Positions 9,036-14,660 of a DNA stretch of 33,589 nucleotides are shown here, piece by piece. The stretch covers positions 1 to 33,589 of the forward strand of contig CAJORF010000037.1 in assembly GCA_905236985.1 (NCBI GenBank). The letters run 5' to 3'. The translations under genes and the position numbers were made by a program. The notes below the pieces were generated by a model. It saw nothing but the letters and a program-made list of their open reading frames with translations. It was not told the DNA's origin and did not search any database. How positions within the stretch are numbered: the first letter of the stretch is position 1; each line of letters opens with the position of its first letter. This DNA is from an uncultured Bacteroidaceae bacterium (GTDB taxonomy: Bacteria; Bacteroidota; Bacteroidia; Bacteroidales; Bacteroidaceae).

Positions 9036-11351
9036 ATGAACTTCAACGATCTCAATCCAGCTCAGCGTGATGCCGTACTCTACACGGACGGACCATCGCT
9101 GGTCATTGCCGGCGCCGGTTCGGGCAAGACGCGCGTACTGACCTACAAAATCGCCTACCTCCTCAGTCAGGGTATGAGACCATGGAACATCCTGGCTCTC
9201 ACCTTCACCAACAAGGCTGCTGAGGAGATGAAATCGCGTATCGGGCAACAGGTGGGAGCGGATGCTGCGCGCGGCCTGTGGATGGGTACTTTCCATAGCA
9301 TCTTTGCCCGAATCCTGCGCACCGAACACGAAGCTATCGGTTTTTCTCCAGACTACACCATTTACGATTCCGCCGACTCAAAGAGCCTCGTGCGCAGCAT
9401 CATACGTGAGATGGGACTTGATGACAAGACCTACAAGGCGAGCGCGGTTCTCAGTCATATCTCGGCTGCCAAGAACCGACTGATCCTGCCCTCGCAGTAC
9501 CAGCGCGACCCGCAGATCTTCAAGGCCGATCAAAACGCGCGCATCCCCGAGACAGGAAAGATCTACGCCAACTACTGGGCGCGCTGTCGGCAGGCGGGAG
9601 CCATGGACTTCGACGACCTGCTGCTCTACACCTATCTATTATTCGCACATAGGCCGGAAATCTTGGCAAAGTATGAGGAGCACTTCCACTTCGTGCTGGT
9701 CGATGAATATCAGGACACCAACTACGCCCAGCACGCGATCGTCTGGCAGCTCACGCAACACCAACGCCGCGTGTGCGTCGTTGGCGATGATGCTCAGTCC
9801 ATCTATAGCTTTCGTGGAGCCAATATCGACAATATCCTCACATTCCAACAGTTATATAAGGAGGCAAGGCTATTCAAGCTGGAGCAGAACTATCGTTCGA
9901 CGCAGACCATCGTGGGTGCTGCCAATAGTCTGATCAAGCACAACCGAGGCCAGATTCCCAAGGAGGTTTTCTCTGAGAATGAACTGGGTCAGCCCATCCA
10001 TATCTACGAATATTTCAGCGATATCGAGGAGGCTGCTGGCGTGGGCAAGAAGGTGGAGTACCTCCATCGCTACGATCACGTTGCTTGGAACGATATTGCC
10101 ATCCTCTACCGTACCAACGCGCAGAGCCGCAGCTTCGAAGAGGCTTTCCGCAAGGAAAGCATACCCTACCGCATCTATGGTGGTGTCAGCTTCTACCAGC
10201 GCAAGGAGATCAAGGACATGATTGCCTACTTCCGACTTGCCGTAAACCCTAATGACGAGGAGGCACTCAAACGCGTGATCAACTATCCTGCCCGTGGAAT
10301 TGGCAACACGACCCTGGACAAGATCGTCGCATGTGCCTCACAACACGCTGTTAGCCTTTGGGAGGTGATCACTTCGCCTGCGACCTATCAGCTTGCCGTC
10401 AACCGTGGCACCCTCACGAAGCTTGATGCTTTCGTGCAACTCATCCAGGGCTTCCGCTCCGTAGTGAACGACTTGGATGCGGCGCAGTTAGGCATGCGCA
10501 TATCCAAGGAATCGGGCGTTAGCGCAGATTTGTTTAGCAGCCGCGAACCCGAATTTGTATCCAAACAAGAGAACCTGCAGGAACTGCTTGACGGTATGCA
10601 GCAGTTCGTGGATGACAGACAGGAGGAAGAGGGCAGCGACAGAATCCTCATGACACATTATTTGCAAGAGGTGTCGCTCCTGAGCGACCTCGACGAGAGC
10701 GACGATGACAGCGAGGAGAAGCTCTCGCTGATGACCGTACACGCTGCCAAGGGGTTGGAGTTCCGCGTAGTCTTTGTCGTTGGGATGGAGGAGAACCTGT
10801 TCCCCAATCAGATGTCTGCCACGTCTCCGCGCGACTTGGAGGAGGAACGCCGCTTGTTCTATGTCGCCATCACACGCGCCAAGGAACAATGCTATCTCAC
10901 TCATGCTCAGAACCGTTACCGCTTCGGCAAGAGTGAGTTCTGCACGCCCAGTAGCTTCTTGAACGACATTGACCCACACTTTGTCACCAAGGACAACTCA
11001 TCGGGCTTGGGTTCACGCCGTCGCACATCCTACGGGTCTGCCTCGTCATTCGGATCAGCCTCGCTCTTTGGCTCTTCCTCGCCCTTTGGTTCTCCGAGGG
11101 ACTTTGGCTCGCATCCCACAGCTCATACCCCCCTTGCGCCTCGTCCGTCCACACCCCAGCCATCCGTCTCGTCTGTCCAGACGAGTGAGGGCTCGCTCTC
11201 TGTCGGTCAACGCATTGAGCACACCCGTTTCGGCCAAGGTGAGGTCATCGCGCTCACGGGAAATGGCATTGACGCCAAGGCCACGGTTCATTTTGACAAT
11301 GTCGGTACCAAGCAGCTGCTTCTGCGTTTCGCCAAGTTCACCATTCTGTGA
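9036..11351 (+). CDS. pcrA: UvrD/PcrA-type 3'-5' DNA helicase (SF1A)
   Basis: 771 residues, full length for the family. Motifs in order: Q motif LNPAQRDAV, Walker A GAGSGKT (25-31), motif Ia ALTFTNKAAEEM, Walker B LVDEYQDTN, motif III GDDAQSIYSFRGA, motif IV QNYRSTQTI, motif V MTVHAAKGLEF, motif VI FYVAITRAK. The enzyme unwinds DNA with 3'-5' polarity in excision repair, replication restart and transcription-repair conflicts. After about 670 comes a flexible Ser/Gly/Phe linker of repeated SxFGS units, then a C-terminal Tudor-like domain (VGQRIEHTRFGQGEVIAL), which in Gram-positive PcrA contacts RNA polymerase. It starts 7 bases after the response regulator. uvrD is an equally valid name. Confidence 0.93.
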   Translation: MNFNDLNPAQRDAVLYTDGPSLVIAGAGSGKTRVLTYKIAYLLSQGMRPWNILALTFTNKAAEEMKSRIGQQVGADAARGLWMGTFHSIFARILRTEHEAIGFSPDYTIYDSADSKSLVRSIIREMGLDDKTYKASAVLSHISAAKNRLILPSQYQRDPQIFKADQNARIPETGKIYANYWARCRQAGAMDFDDLLLYTYLLFAHRPEILAKYEEHFHFVLVDEYQDTNYAQHAIVWQLTQHQRRVCVVGDDAQSIYSFRGANIDNILTFQQLYKEARLFKLEQNYRSTQTIVGAANSLIKHNRGQIPKEVFSENELGQPIHIYEYFSDIEEAAGVGKKVEYLHRYDHVAWNDIAILYRTNAQSRSFEEAFRKESIPYRIYGGVSFYQRKEIKDMIAYFRLAVNPNDEEALKRVINYPARGIGNTTLDKIVACASQHAVSLWEVITSPATYQLAVNRGTLTKLDAFVQLIQGFRSVVNDLDAAQLGMRISKESGVSADLFSSREPEFVSKQENLQELLDGMQQFVDDRQEEEGSDRILMTHYLQEVSLLSDLDESDDDSEEKLSLMTVHAAKGLEFRVVFVVGMEENLFPNQMSATSPRDLEEERRLFYVAITRAKEQCYLTHAQNRYRFGKSEFCTPSSFLNDIDPHFVTKDNSSGLGSRRRTSYGSASSFGSASLFGSSSPFGSPRDFGSHPTAHTPLAPRPSTPQPSVSSVQTSEGSLSVGQRIEHTRFGQGEVIALTGNGIDAKATVHFDNVGTKQLLLRFAKFTIL

Positions 11352-11354
11352 TCA

Positions 11355-11396
11355 GATGAGAAAAAGACACGCTTAAACAGCTTTTTTCTGGTCATC
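11355..11396 (+). terminator. Weak hairpin after pcrA
   Basis: GATGA-GAAAAAG pairs with CTTTTTTC...TCATC, enclosing about 14 bases, just after the pcrA stop. The stem is A/T-rich with one bulged T, so termination is plausible but not strong. Confidence 0.3.
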
Positions 11397-11422
11397 CGTT
11401 CGTCACTTTGCAAAATATTCTT

Positions 11423-11430
11423 TATCTTTG
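11423..11430 (+). promoter_or_regulatory. Bacteroidetes -7 element for the deoxynucleoside kinases
   Basis: TATCTTTG fits TAnnTTTG, 48 bases before the first kinase ATG. A TTTG at 11407-11410 is too close to be the usual -33 element. The leader contains a repeated ACGTTAAACG spacer. Confidence 0.55.
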
Positions 11431-11478
11431 CGCACAGAATATACGTTAAACGCTCAACCCTAAACGTTAAACGATACA

Positions 11479-12111
11479 ATGCACATCGTCATCGCTGGAA
11501 ATATAGGTAGCGGAAAGACTACCCTCACGAATATGCTCGCGCAGCACTATGGCTGGACGGCGCAGTTCGAGGCGGTCGATTACAATCCCTATCTCGAGGA
11601 CTATTACAAGGATATACCTCGCTGGTCGTTCAACCTCGAAATCTACTTCCTGAAACAACGCTTCAAGGACTTGCTCGCCTTGGCCAATTCGCAAGAAACA
11701 ATCATCCAGGACCGCAGCATCTACGAGGGCGTCTATGTCTTCACCACCAACAACCATCAGATGGGTAATCTCTCTGACCGCGACTTCGAGACGTATATGG
11801 AGCTCTTTGAGCAGATGACCGATATCCTGCGCTATCCTGACCTGATGATCTATCTGCGCGCCTCCGTGCCGCATCTCGTTGCTAATATTCAGAAGCGCGG
11901 ACGCGACTACGAACAGTCCATGCCCATCGACTACCTTCGCAACCTCAACCATCTCTACGAGGATTTCATCTACGAGAAGTACCGCGGGCGCATCTTGCCC
12001 GTCGATGTCGATAGCCTCGACTTCCAGCATCGCCCCGAGGATTTCGCGCACATCATCGACCGCATCGACTCCACACTCTTTGGACTATTCAGTGAGAAGA
12101 ATGAAAAATGA
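11479..12111 (+). CDS. Deoxynucleoside kinase, first of a tandem pair
   Basis: 210 residues, the usual length of the dNK (dAK/dGK/dCK) family. It phosphorylates deoxynucleosides to 5'-monophosphates for nucleotide salvage in the cytoplasm. Visible features are the P-loop GNIGSGKTT (7-15), the substrate-site acid in QFEAVDYNPYLEDYY, the conserved IIQDRSIYEGVYVF block (general base and DRS arginine), and the lid-type QKRGRDYEQ. Which base it prefers is not decidable by eye. The next gene, 35 bases on, is a clear paralogue with the same motif order, arguing for local duplication; in lactobacilli such pairs form heterodimers. The ATG directly starts the P-loop strand, so the start is secure. Confidence 0.9.
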   Translation: MHIVIAGNIGSGKTTLTNMLAQHYGWTAQFEAVDYNPYLEDYYKDIPRWSFNLEIYFLKQRFKDLLALANSQETIIQDRSIYEGVYVFTTNNHQMGNLSDRDFETYMELFEQMTDILRYPDLMIYLRASVPHLVANIQKRGRDYEQSMPIDYLRNLNHLYEDFIYEKYRGRILPVDVDSLDFQHRPEDFAHIIDRIDSTLFGLFSEKNEK

Positions 12112-12146
12112 GAATTACCTTGAACCCTGAAATCTGAAACGAAATT

Positions 12147-12773
12147 ATGCATATCGCCATCGCAGGAAACATAGGTAGTGGAAAGACTACCCTTACGAAG
12201 CTCCTTGCCGCGCACTACGGCTGGACTCCTCATTTCGAACCCGTCGATTTCAACCCCTATCTCGACGATTTCTACAAGGACATGAGCCGTTGGTCGTTCA
12301 ATCTCCAGATCTACTTCCTGAACAAGCGCTTCAAGGACGTCGTGGAGATCGCCAAGAGCTCGGAGACCATCATACAGGATCGCACCATCTTCGAGGATGC
12401 CCGCATCTTTGCGCCCAATCTCCACGCACAGGGCTACATGAGCGACCGCGATTTCGAGAACTACAGCGACCTCTTTGACCTGATGATGTCGCTCGTGAAG
12501 TTGCCCGATCTCATGATCTACATCCGTTCCAGCATCCCTACGCTCATCTCGCAGATTCAGAAGCGCGGACGCGATTTCGAACAGAGCATCCGCATCGACT
12601 ACCTCCAAGGTCTCAGCGAACGCTATGAGAAATGGATTGAGGGCTACAAGGGCAATCTCATCATCGTAGATGGCGACAACTGTAAGTTTGGTGATGACCC
12701 GTTGGCTTTCCAACAAGTCACCGATCTCATCGATGCTGAGCTCTACGGTCTGTTCCCCATCACAGGGGCTTAG
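12147..12773 (+). CDS. Deoxynucleoside kinase, second of a tandem pair
   Basis: 208 residues, paralogue of the preceding kinase. Motifs: GNIGSGKTTLTKLLAAHYGW, HFEPVDFNPYLDDFYKDM, IIQDRTIFEDARIF and QKRGRDFEQSIRIDYL. The first bases of the two genes are almost identical (ATGCACATCGTC versus ATGCATATCGCC). The DRTIFEDARIF block differs from DRSIYEGVYVF of copy one, next to the base-binding pocket, suggesting split specificity between the copies; this is inference. The 35-base spacer is of the purine-rich repeat-like type common in this window. After the stop begins the gene graveyard on the opposite strand. Confidence 0.9.
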   Translation: MHIAIAGNIGSGKTTLTKLLAAHYGWTPHFEPVDFNPYLDDFYKDMSRWSFNLQIYFLNKRFKDVVEIAKSSETIIQDRTIFEDARIFAPNLHAQGYMSDRDFENYSDLFDLMMSLVKLPDLMIYIRSSIPTLISQIQKRGRDFEQSIRIDYLQGLSERYEKWIEGYKGNLIIVDGDNCKFGDDPLAFQQVTDLIDAELYGLFPITGA

Positions 12774-12949
12774 GATCCCTAAAATCCGCAGATGATTTCT
12801 CAAGGGGCTCTGTTTTTCTTCCTGCTCCCTCTTCCGTCTTGAAGATGGCGAACTGTTGGTTGGCTTCGGCGATTGGTTTGAACATTCATCGCAGCTGAGT
12901 TCATCATCAAAATCCTCGTTATCGAAATCGAAATGATTCCTCGCGCGCG

Positions 12950-13093
12950 TTAGCTGCTGCCGCCGCCTACAAAAGGTTCGATATACGTAAACGGCTCGTA
13001 GTGAATCTTTTCGGGGAGATGCGCCGACAACTGTCTCAACAGCTGCCCCTTGCCACCAGCCCATTTCAAAAACGGTTTTGCTTCTGTGCTCAT
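12950..13093 (-). pseudogene. Remnant of Dam-type N6-adenine DNA methyltransferase, N-terminus only
   Basis: A 47-codon frame starting MSTEAKPFLKWAGGKGQLL and ending YIEPFVGGGSS followed by a stop. FLKWAGGK is the N-terminal AdoMet-binding motif and EPFVGGG the next core motif of D12-class (Dam/DpnM) adenine methylases, at the right spacing. A real enzyme runs to about 270-300 residues; here it breaks right after GGG, and the catalytic DPPY motif is absent downstream in any frame I read. This is therefore a truncated remnant. The stop coordinate may be off by one base. It lies next to a DpnD-like remnant, so an old restriction-modification or mobile-element module is plausible. Confidence 0.75.
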
Positions 13094-13097
13094 TGCT

Positions 13098-13351
13098 CTT
13101 TTGTCAGTTCTCTGCGGACAAAAGAAAGCGTACCCTCCTCCTTCACTCCAGACAAGGGCAGTCCACCACAGAAGCCCATACAGAGAGTTAGAAAGGAAGG
13201 GGTACGCCTATACAAGACAGGCGTATCCTCATTCCCCTGAGACCCTCTGTAGTAAAGTTTGGTGGACTTTTATGTCTGAGGTCTCTTAGAACTTAGATAC
13301 TGCTATCTAATTCCACAATGTTAGCCAGTGCTCATGATGAGCAACAAAAGC
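13098..13351 (-). ncRNA. Highly structured leader or small RNA upstream of the dam remnant (or MITE-like element)
   Basis: Perfect inverted pairs, in plus coordinates: 13098-13105/13117-13124 (8 bp, CTTTTGTC/GACAAAAG); 13149-13154/13273-13278 (CAGACA/TGTCTG); 13160-13168/13260-13268 (AGTCCACCA/TGGTGGACT); 13179-13185/13245-13251 (TACAGAG/CTCTGTA); 13203-13209/13219-13225 (TACGCCT/AGGCGTA, 9-base loop); 13293-13299/13304-13310 (TTAGATA/TATCTAA, tetraloop CTGC). GCGTACCC at 13128-13135 can instead pair with GGGTACGC at 13200-13207, excluding the TACGCCT hairpin. The minus strand is chosen because a TACCTTTG promoter element precedes the segment and the dam-remnant ATG follows its last hairpin by 4 bases. 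The nested 13149-13278 stems would also suit a small non-autonomous transposable element or a 6S-like RNA. Confidence 0.45.
13329..13343. promoter_or_regulatory. 15-bp dyad at the predicted start point (possible operator)
   Basis: TGCTCAT-G-ATGAGCA is a perfect dyad with 7-bp arms, located about 13 bases downstream of the minus-strand -7 element at 13356-13363. Such a position suits a repressor site, but no regulator is visible nearby. Confidence 0.35.
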
Positions 13352-13355
13352 GGTG

Positions 13356-13363
13356 CAAAGGTA
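13356..13363 (-). promoter_or_regulatory. Bacteroidetes -7 element before the structured segment
   Basis: Minus strand TACCTTTG, identical to the element used by tRNA-Gly and rpmB in this window. No -33 TTTG at the consensus distance. It would start transcription near 13350. Confidence 0.45.
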
Positions 13364-13387
13364 ACGAATTATCTCGAAACGCCATCG

Positions 13388-13593
13388 CTATCGCCCTGTT
13401 TTTTCGCCAATGGCACTGATTTCTGTTCGATCGTAGTCCGATGCATCCAGCACAATCTCGCAATTTCGGTACATCTGCCTCACCCGTTCCATGGCTTCCG
13501 CTACGTCGTCGGCCTCCACTTCCACGGGTGTGTTTAAATTTGCTTGTTACAACGGTGCGGTGCAGCACCTCCGTCACTACTGTATTTCTTCAT
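13388..13593 (-). pseudogene. DpnD/PcfM-like protein, frameshifted
   Basis: Read in pieces, the strand gives MKKY, then in the next frame VVTEVLHRTV, then in a third frame VEVEADDVAEAMERVRQMYR followed by NCEIVLDASDY and a stop. This matches the compact DpnD/PcfM pattern (a TE-L-R-V-EVEA strand, an alpha helix, EIVLDA-D) of small proteins often found on conjugative elements, phages and near Dpn restriction loci. A 28-base segment (13524-13551) lies between HRTV and EVEA, flanked by CCGT repeats; removing it restores TVEVE in frame. A second small frame error follows MKKY. Not functional as it stands. The family call is from memory of its consensus. Confidence 0.6.
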
Positions 13594-13701
13594 ACGACAA
13601 TGCAAAATAACACAAAATCCCCCAATAAAATGGCATTAGATCAAAAAATAACAAATTAGGACTAATTTAATCTGATTAATTAGCGGCAAAGAGCGTTCCT
13701 T

Positions 13702-13732
13702 CAAAAGATCTTTTGCTGTCACAATTTGTGAC
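13702..13732. promoter_or_regulatory. Twin perfect palindromes
   Basis: CAAAAGATCTTTTG (13702-13715, 14 bp) and GTCACAA-T-TTGTGAC (13718-13732, 15 bp) sit two bases apart. A looser CTAATT/AATTAG pair lies just upstream near 13660-13680. They fall between the DpnD-like remnant and the zinc-ribbon remnant. Operator sites or short hairpins are both possible; neither has a U-tract typical of a terminator. Confidence 0.4.
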
Positions 13733-13767
13733 CTCAAAACTACACCATGTCTAATCAGTCATAATCA

Positions 13768-14043
13768 TTATTGAATCTTTGGATGCTCCATTTTCCCATT
13801 ACACTTCGGGCATTTGCCTTCAATGGGGTTCCAAGTTGACAAGTGCTCATCGTTACCGCAATTGGGACATGTGGGATTATAGCGCATCAGGGCGAGATCG
13901 TCTGCCGACAGACTGACGATTTCGTTACAATTCTTACATTTGAAATTATAGAACTGTCAGGACATTAACGCATAAAAGCCCTGTGGCTCTGTCAATACAT
14001 CATAACCACACTTTTTGCATCTGTATGCTTGTAATGTTGCCAT
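13768..14043 (-). pseudogene. Small zinc-ribbon protein with in-frame TGA at codon 29
   Basis: The frame starts MATLQAYRCKKCGYDVL and after 28 codons meets TGA (13957-13959), then continues open as QFYNFKCKNCNEIVSL and so on to a normal TAA, 91 codons in all. Four pairs of Cys-x2-Cys (CKKC, CKNC, CPNC, CPKC) make two zinc-ribbon modules, with WNPIEGKCPKCNGKM near the end, a known style of small Bacteroidetes proteins. The sequence on both sides of the TGA is equally well preserved, so the break is a single recent change (for example GGA to TGA), a sequencing error, or read-through. Function is unknown; zinc binding is inferred from the cysteines. Confidence 0.7.
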
Positions 14044-14121
14044 GTTTCATCTACATATTTATGATAATTCGTGAATCTAATTCGTTCTCATTTGTGTAAA
14101 AACATGCGCAAGGACTCGAAT

Positions 14122-14214
14122 TTATATGAAGGCTCTCTCATTAGCTTTCAAGACGGGTTGTGTCTTGAAATATTCAGCAATGGCTTTGGTTATTGCTTCT
14201 GTACTCAGAGGAGG
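14122..14214 (-). pseudogene. Possible fragment of an MNT-type nucleotidyltransferase
   Basis: A 30-codon open stretch containing STEAITKAIAEYFKTQPVLK, which resembles the N-terminal helix of minimal nucleotidyltransferases (the MntA antitoxin of HEPN-MNT pairs), usually followed by a W-x-FGS-ARGE active site. Here the frame goes instead to NERAFI and stops, so the catalytic GS-x10-D-x-D part is missing. Another frame offers ATGAGAGAGCC (MREP), reminiscent of the start of the partner HEPN protein, but nothing more supports it. Confidence 0.35.
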
Positions 14215-14368
14215 CTAAATCCTTGTTTTCGGGGCAATGTTAAACAAGAAAACTTTTAGTGCCAAAAGAATCGCCAATTTTTATTTGTCCTTTAGGCATG
14301 AAAAAAGCATTGCCGACAGGGAGGGTGGGCATAAGAAAAACAGTCAGCTCACCAGCATCGATTTCCCA

Positions 14369-14452
14369 AAAACCGCTAAGAGTTTTGACGAAAACCCTTA
14401 GGGATAATGGACAAAACCGTTAGGGAAAATGTACAAAACCCTTAAGGGTTTT
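14369..14452. repeat. Four 22-bp phased direct repeats ending in a perfect palindrome
   Basis: AAAACC recurs at 14369, 14391, 14413 and 14435, exactly 22 bp apart, i.e. about two helical turns. The units share a core like AAAACCcTTAgGG followed by an A/T-rich spacer such as AAAATGTAC. The last unit is an 18-bp perfect palindrome, AAAACCCTTAAGGGTTTT (14435-14452); the others are half or degenerate versions. The array ends 81 bases before the tRNA-Gly promoter. It could be a multi-site operator or an intergenic repeat family; there are no spacers of CRISPR type. Confidence 0.75.
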
Positions 14453-14532
14453 GAGAGTTCAGATAAAAAAGTGATGATAGAATCAAGGTCGCGGAATAGA
14501 GGAGGGCTATTTTTCAGATTTTAGGCAAAAAA

Positions 14533-14564
14533 TTTGTTGGATTCCATAAAAAGCCTTACCTTTG
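14533..14564 (+). promoter_or_regulatory. Consensus promoter of tRNA-Gly/rarA
   Basis: TTTG (14533-14536), 20 bases, TACCTTTG (14557-14564): a full match to the Bacteroidetes primary sigma consensus. The predicted start lies about 10 bases before the tRNA. Confidence 0.85.
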
Positions 14565-14580
14565 CGGTCGATAAGGATTT

Positions 14581-14653
14581 GCGATAGTAGCTCAGTTGGT
14601 AGAGCATTGGCTTCCCAAGCCGAGGGTCGCGGGTTCGAGTCCCGTCTATCGCT
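14581..14653 (+). tRNA. tRNA-Gly, anticodon CCC
   Basis: A complete 73-base cloverleaf. The acceptor stem is GCGATAG/CTATCGC with discriminator T. The D arm contains AGCTCAGTTGGTAGAGC. The anticodon stem is TTGGC/GCCGA with loop TTCCCAA, giving anticodon CCC (reads GGG). The T arm is CGGGTTCGAGTCCCG. CCA is not encoded. rarA begins only 7 bases after it, so the tRNA must be released from a longer transcript. Confidence 0.95.
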
Positions 14654-14660
14654 CTGAACC

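Larger units (their letters stand above)
12774..14532. other. Gene-poor decayed region between the kinases and tRNA-Gly
   Basis: No intact gene is supported here. It holds the minus-strand remnants and structured elements listed separately. Within 12774-12949 there is only a 41-codon minus-strand frame (12760-12885, beginning MFKPIAEANQQF) that I cannot assign. From about 13600 the sequence is clearly AT-richer than the flanking genes. The plus-strand open frames in this stretch have no recognisable protein features. Confidence 0.7.

Noticed and set aside
12760-12885. 41-codon minus frame starting MFKPIAEANQQF
   Set aside because: Overlaps the kinase end and has no recognisable family; could be chance.
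11970-13064. 364-codon minus-strand frame over the second kinase
   Set aside because: Mostly antisense of the kinase; only its first part overlaps the dam remnant, and in a different frame.
13001-13289. Plus-strand frames of 79 codons over the structured segment
   Set aside because: They run antisense to the dam remnant and through the hairpins, with no protein-like features.
13957-13959. TGA as selenocysteine in the zinc-ribbon gene
   Set aside because: The codon falls between the CxxC pairs, where no redox Cys is expected, and no SECIS-like hairpin follows directly.
14369-14452. 22-bp repeats as a CRISPR array
   Set aside because: The units abut with no unique spacers and no cas gene is nearby.
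12774-14653. Decayed region as an element integrated at tRNA-Gly
   Set aside because: The remnants lie 5' of the tRNA, whereas integrases normally use the 3' end; no integrase or repeated tRNA 3' end was found.
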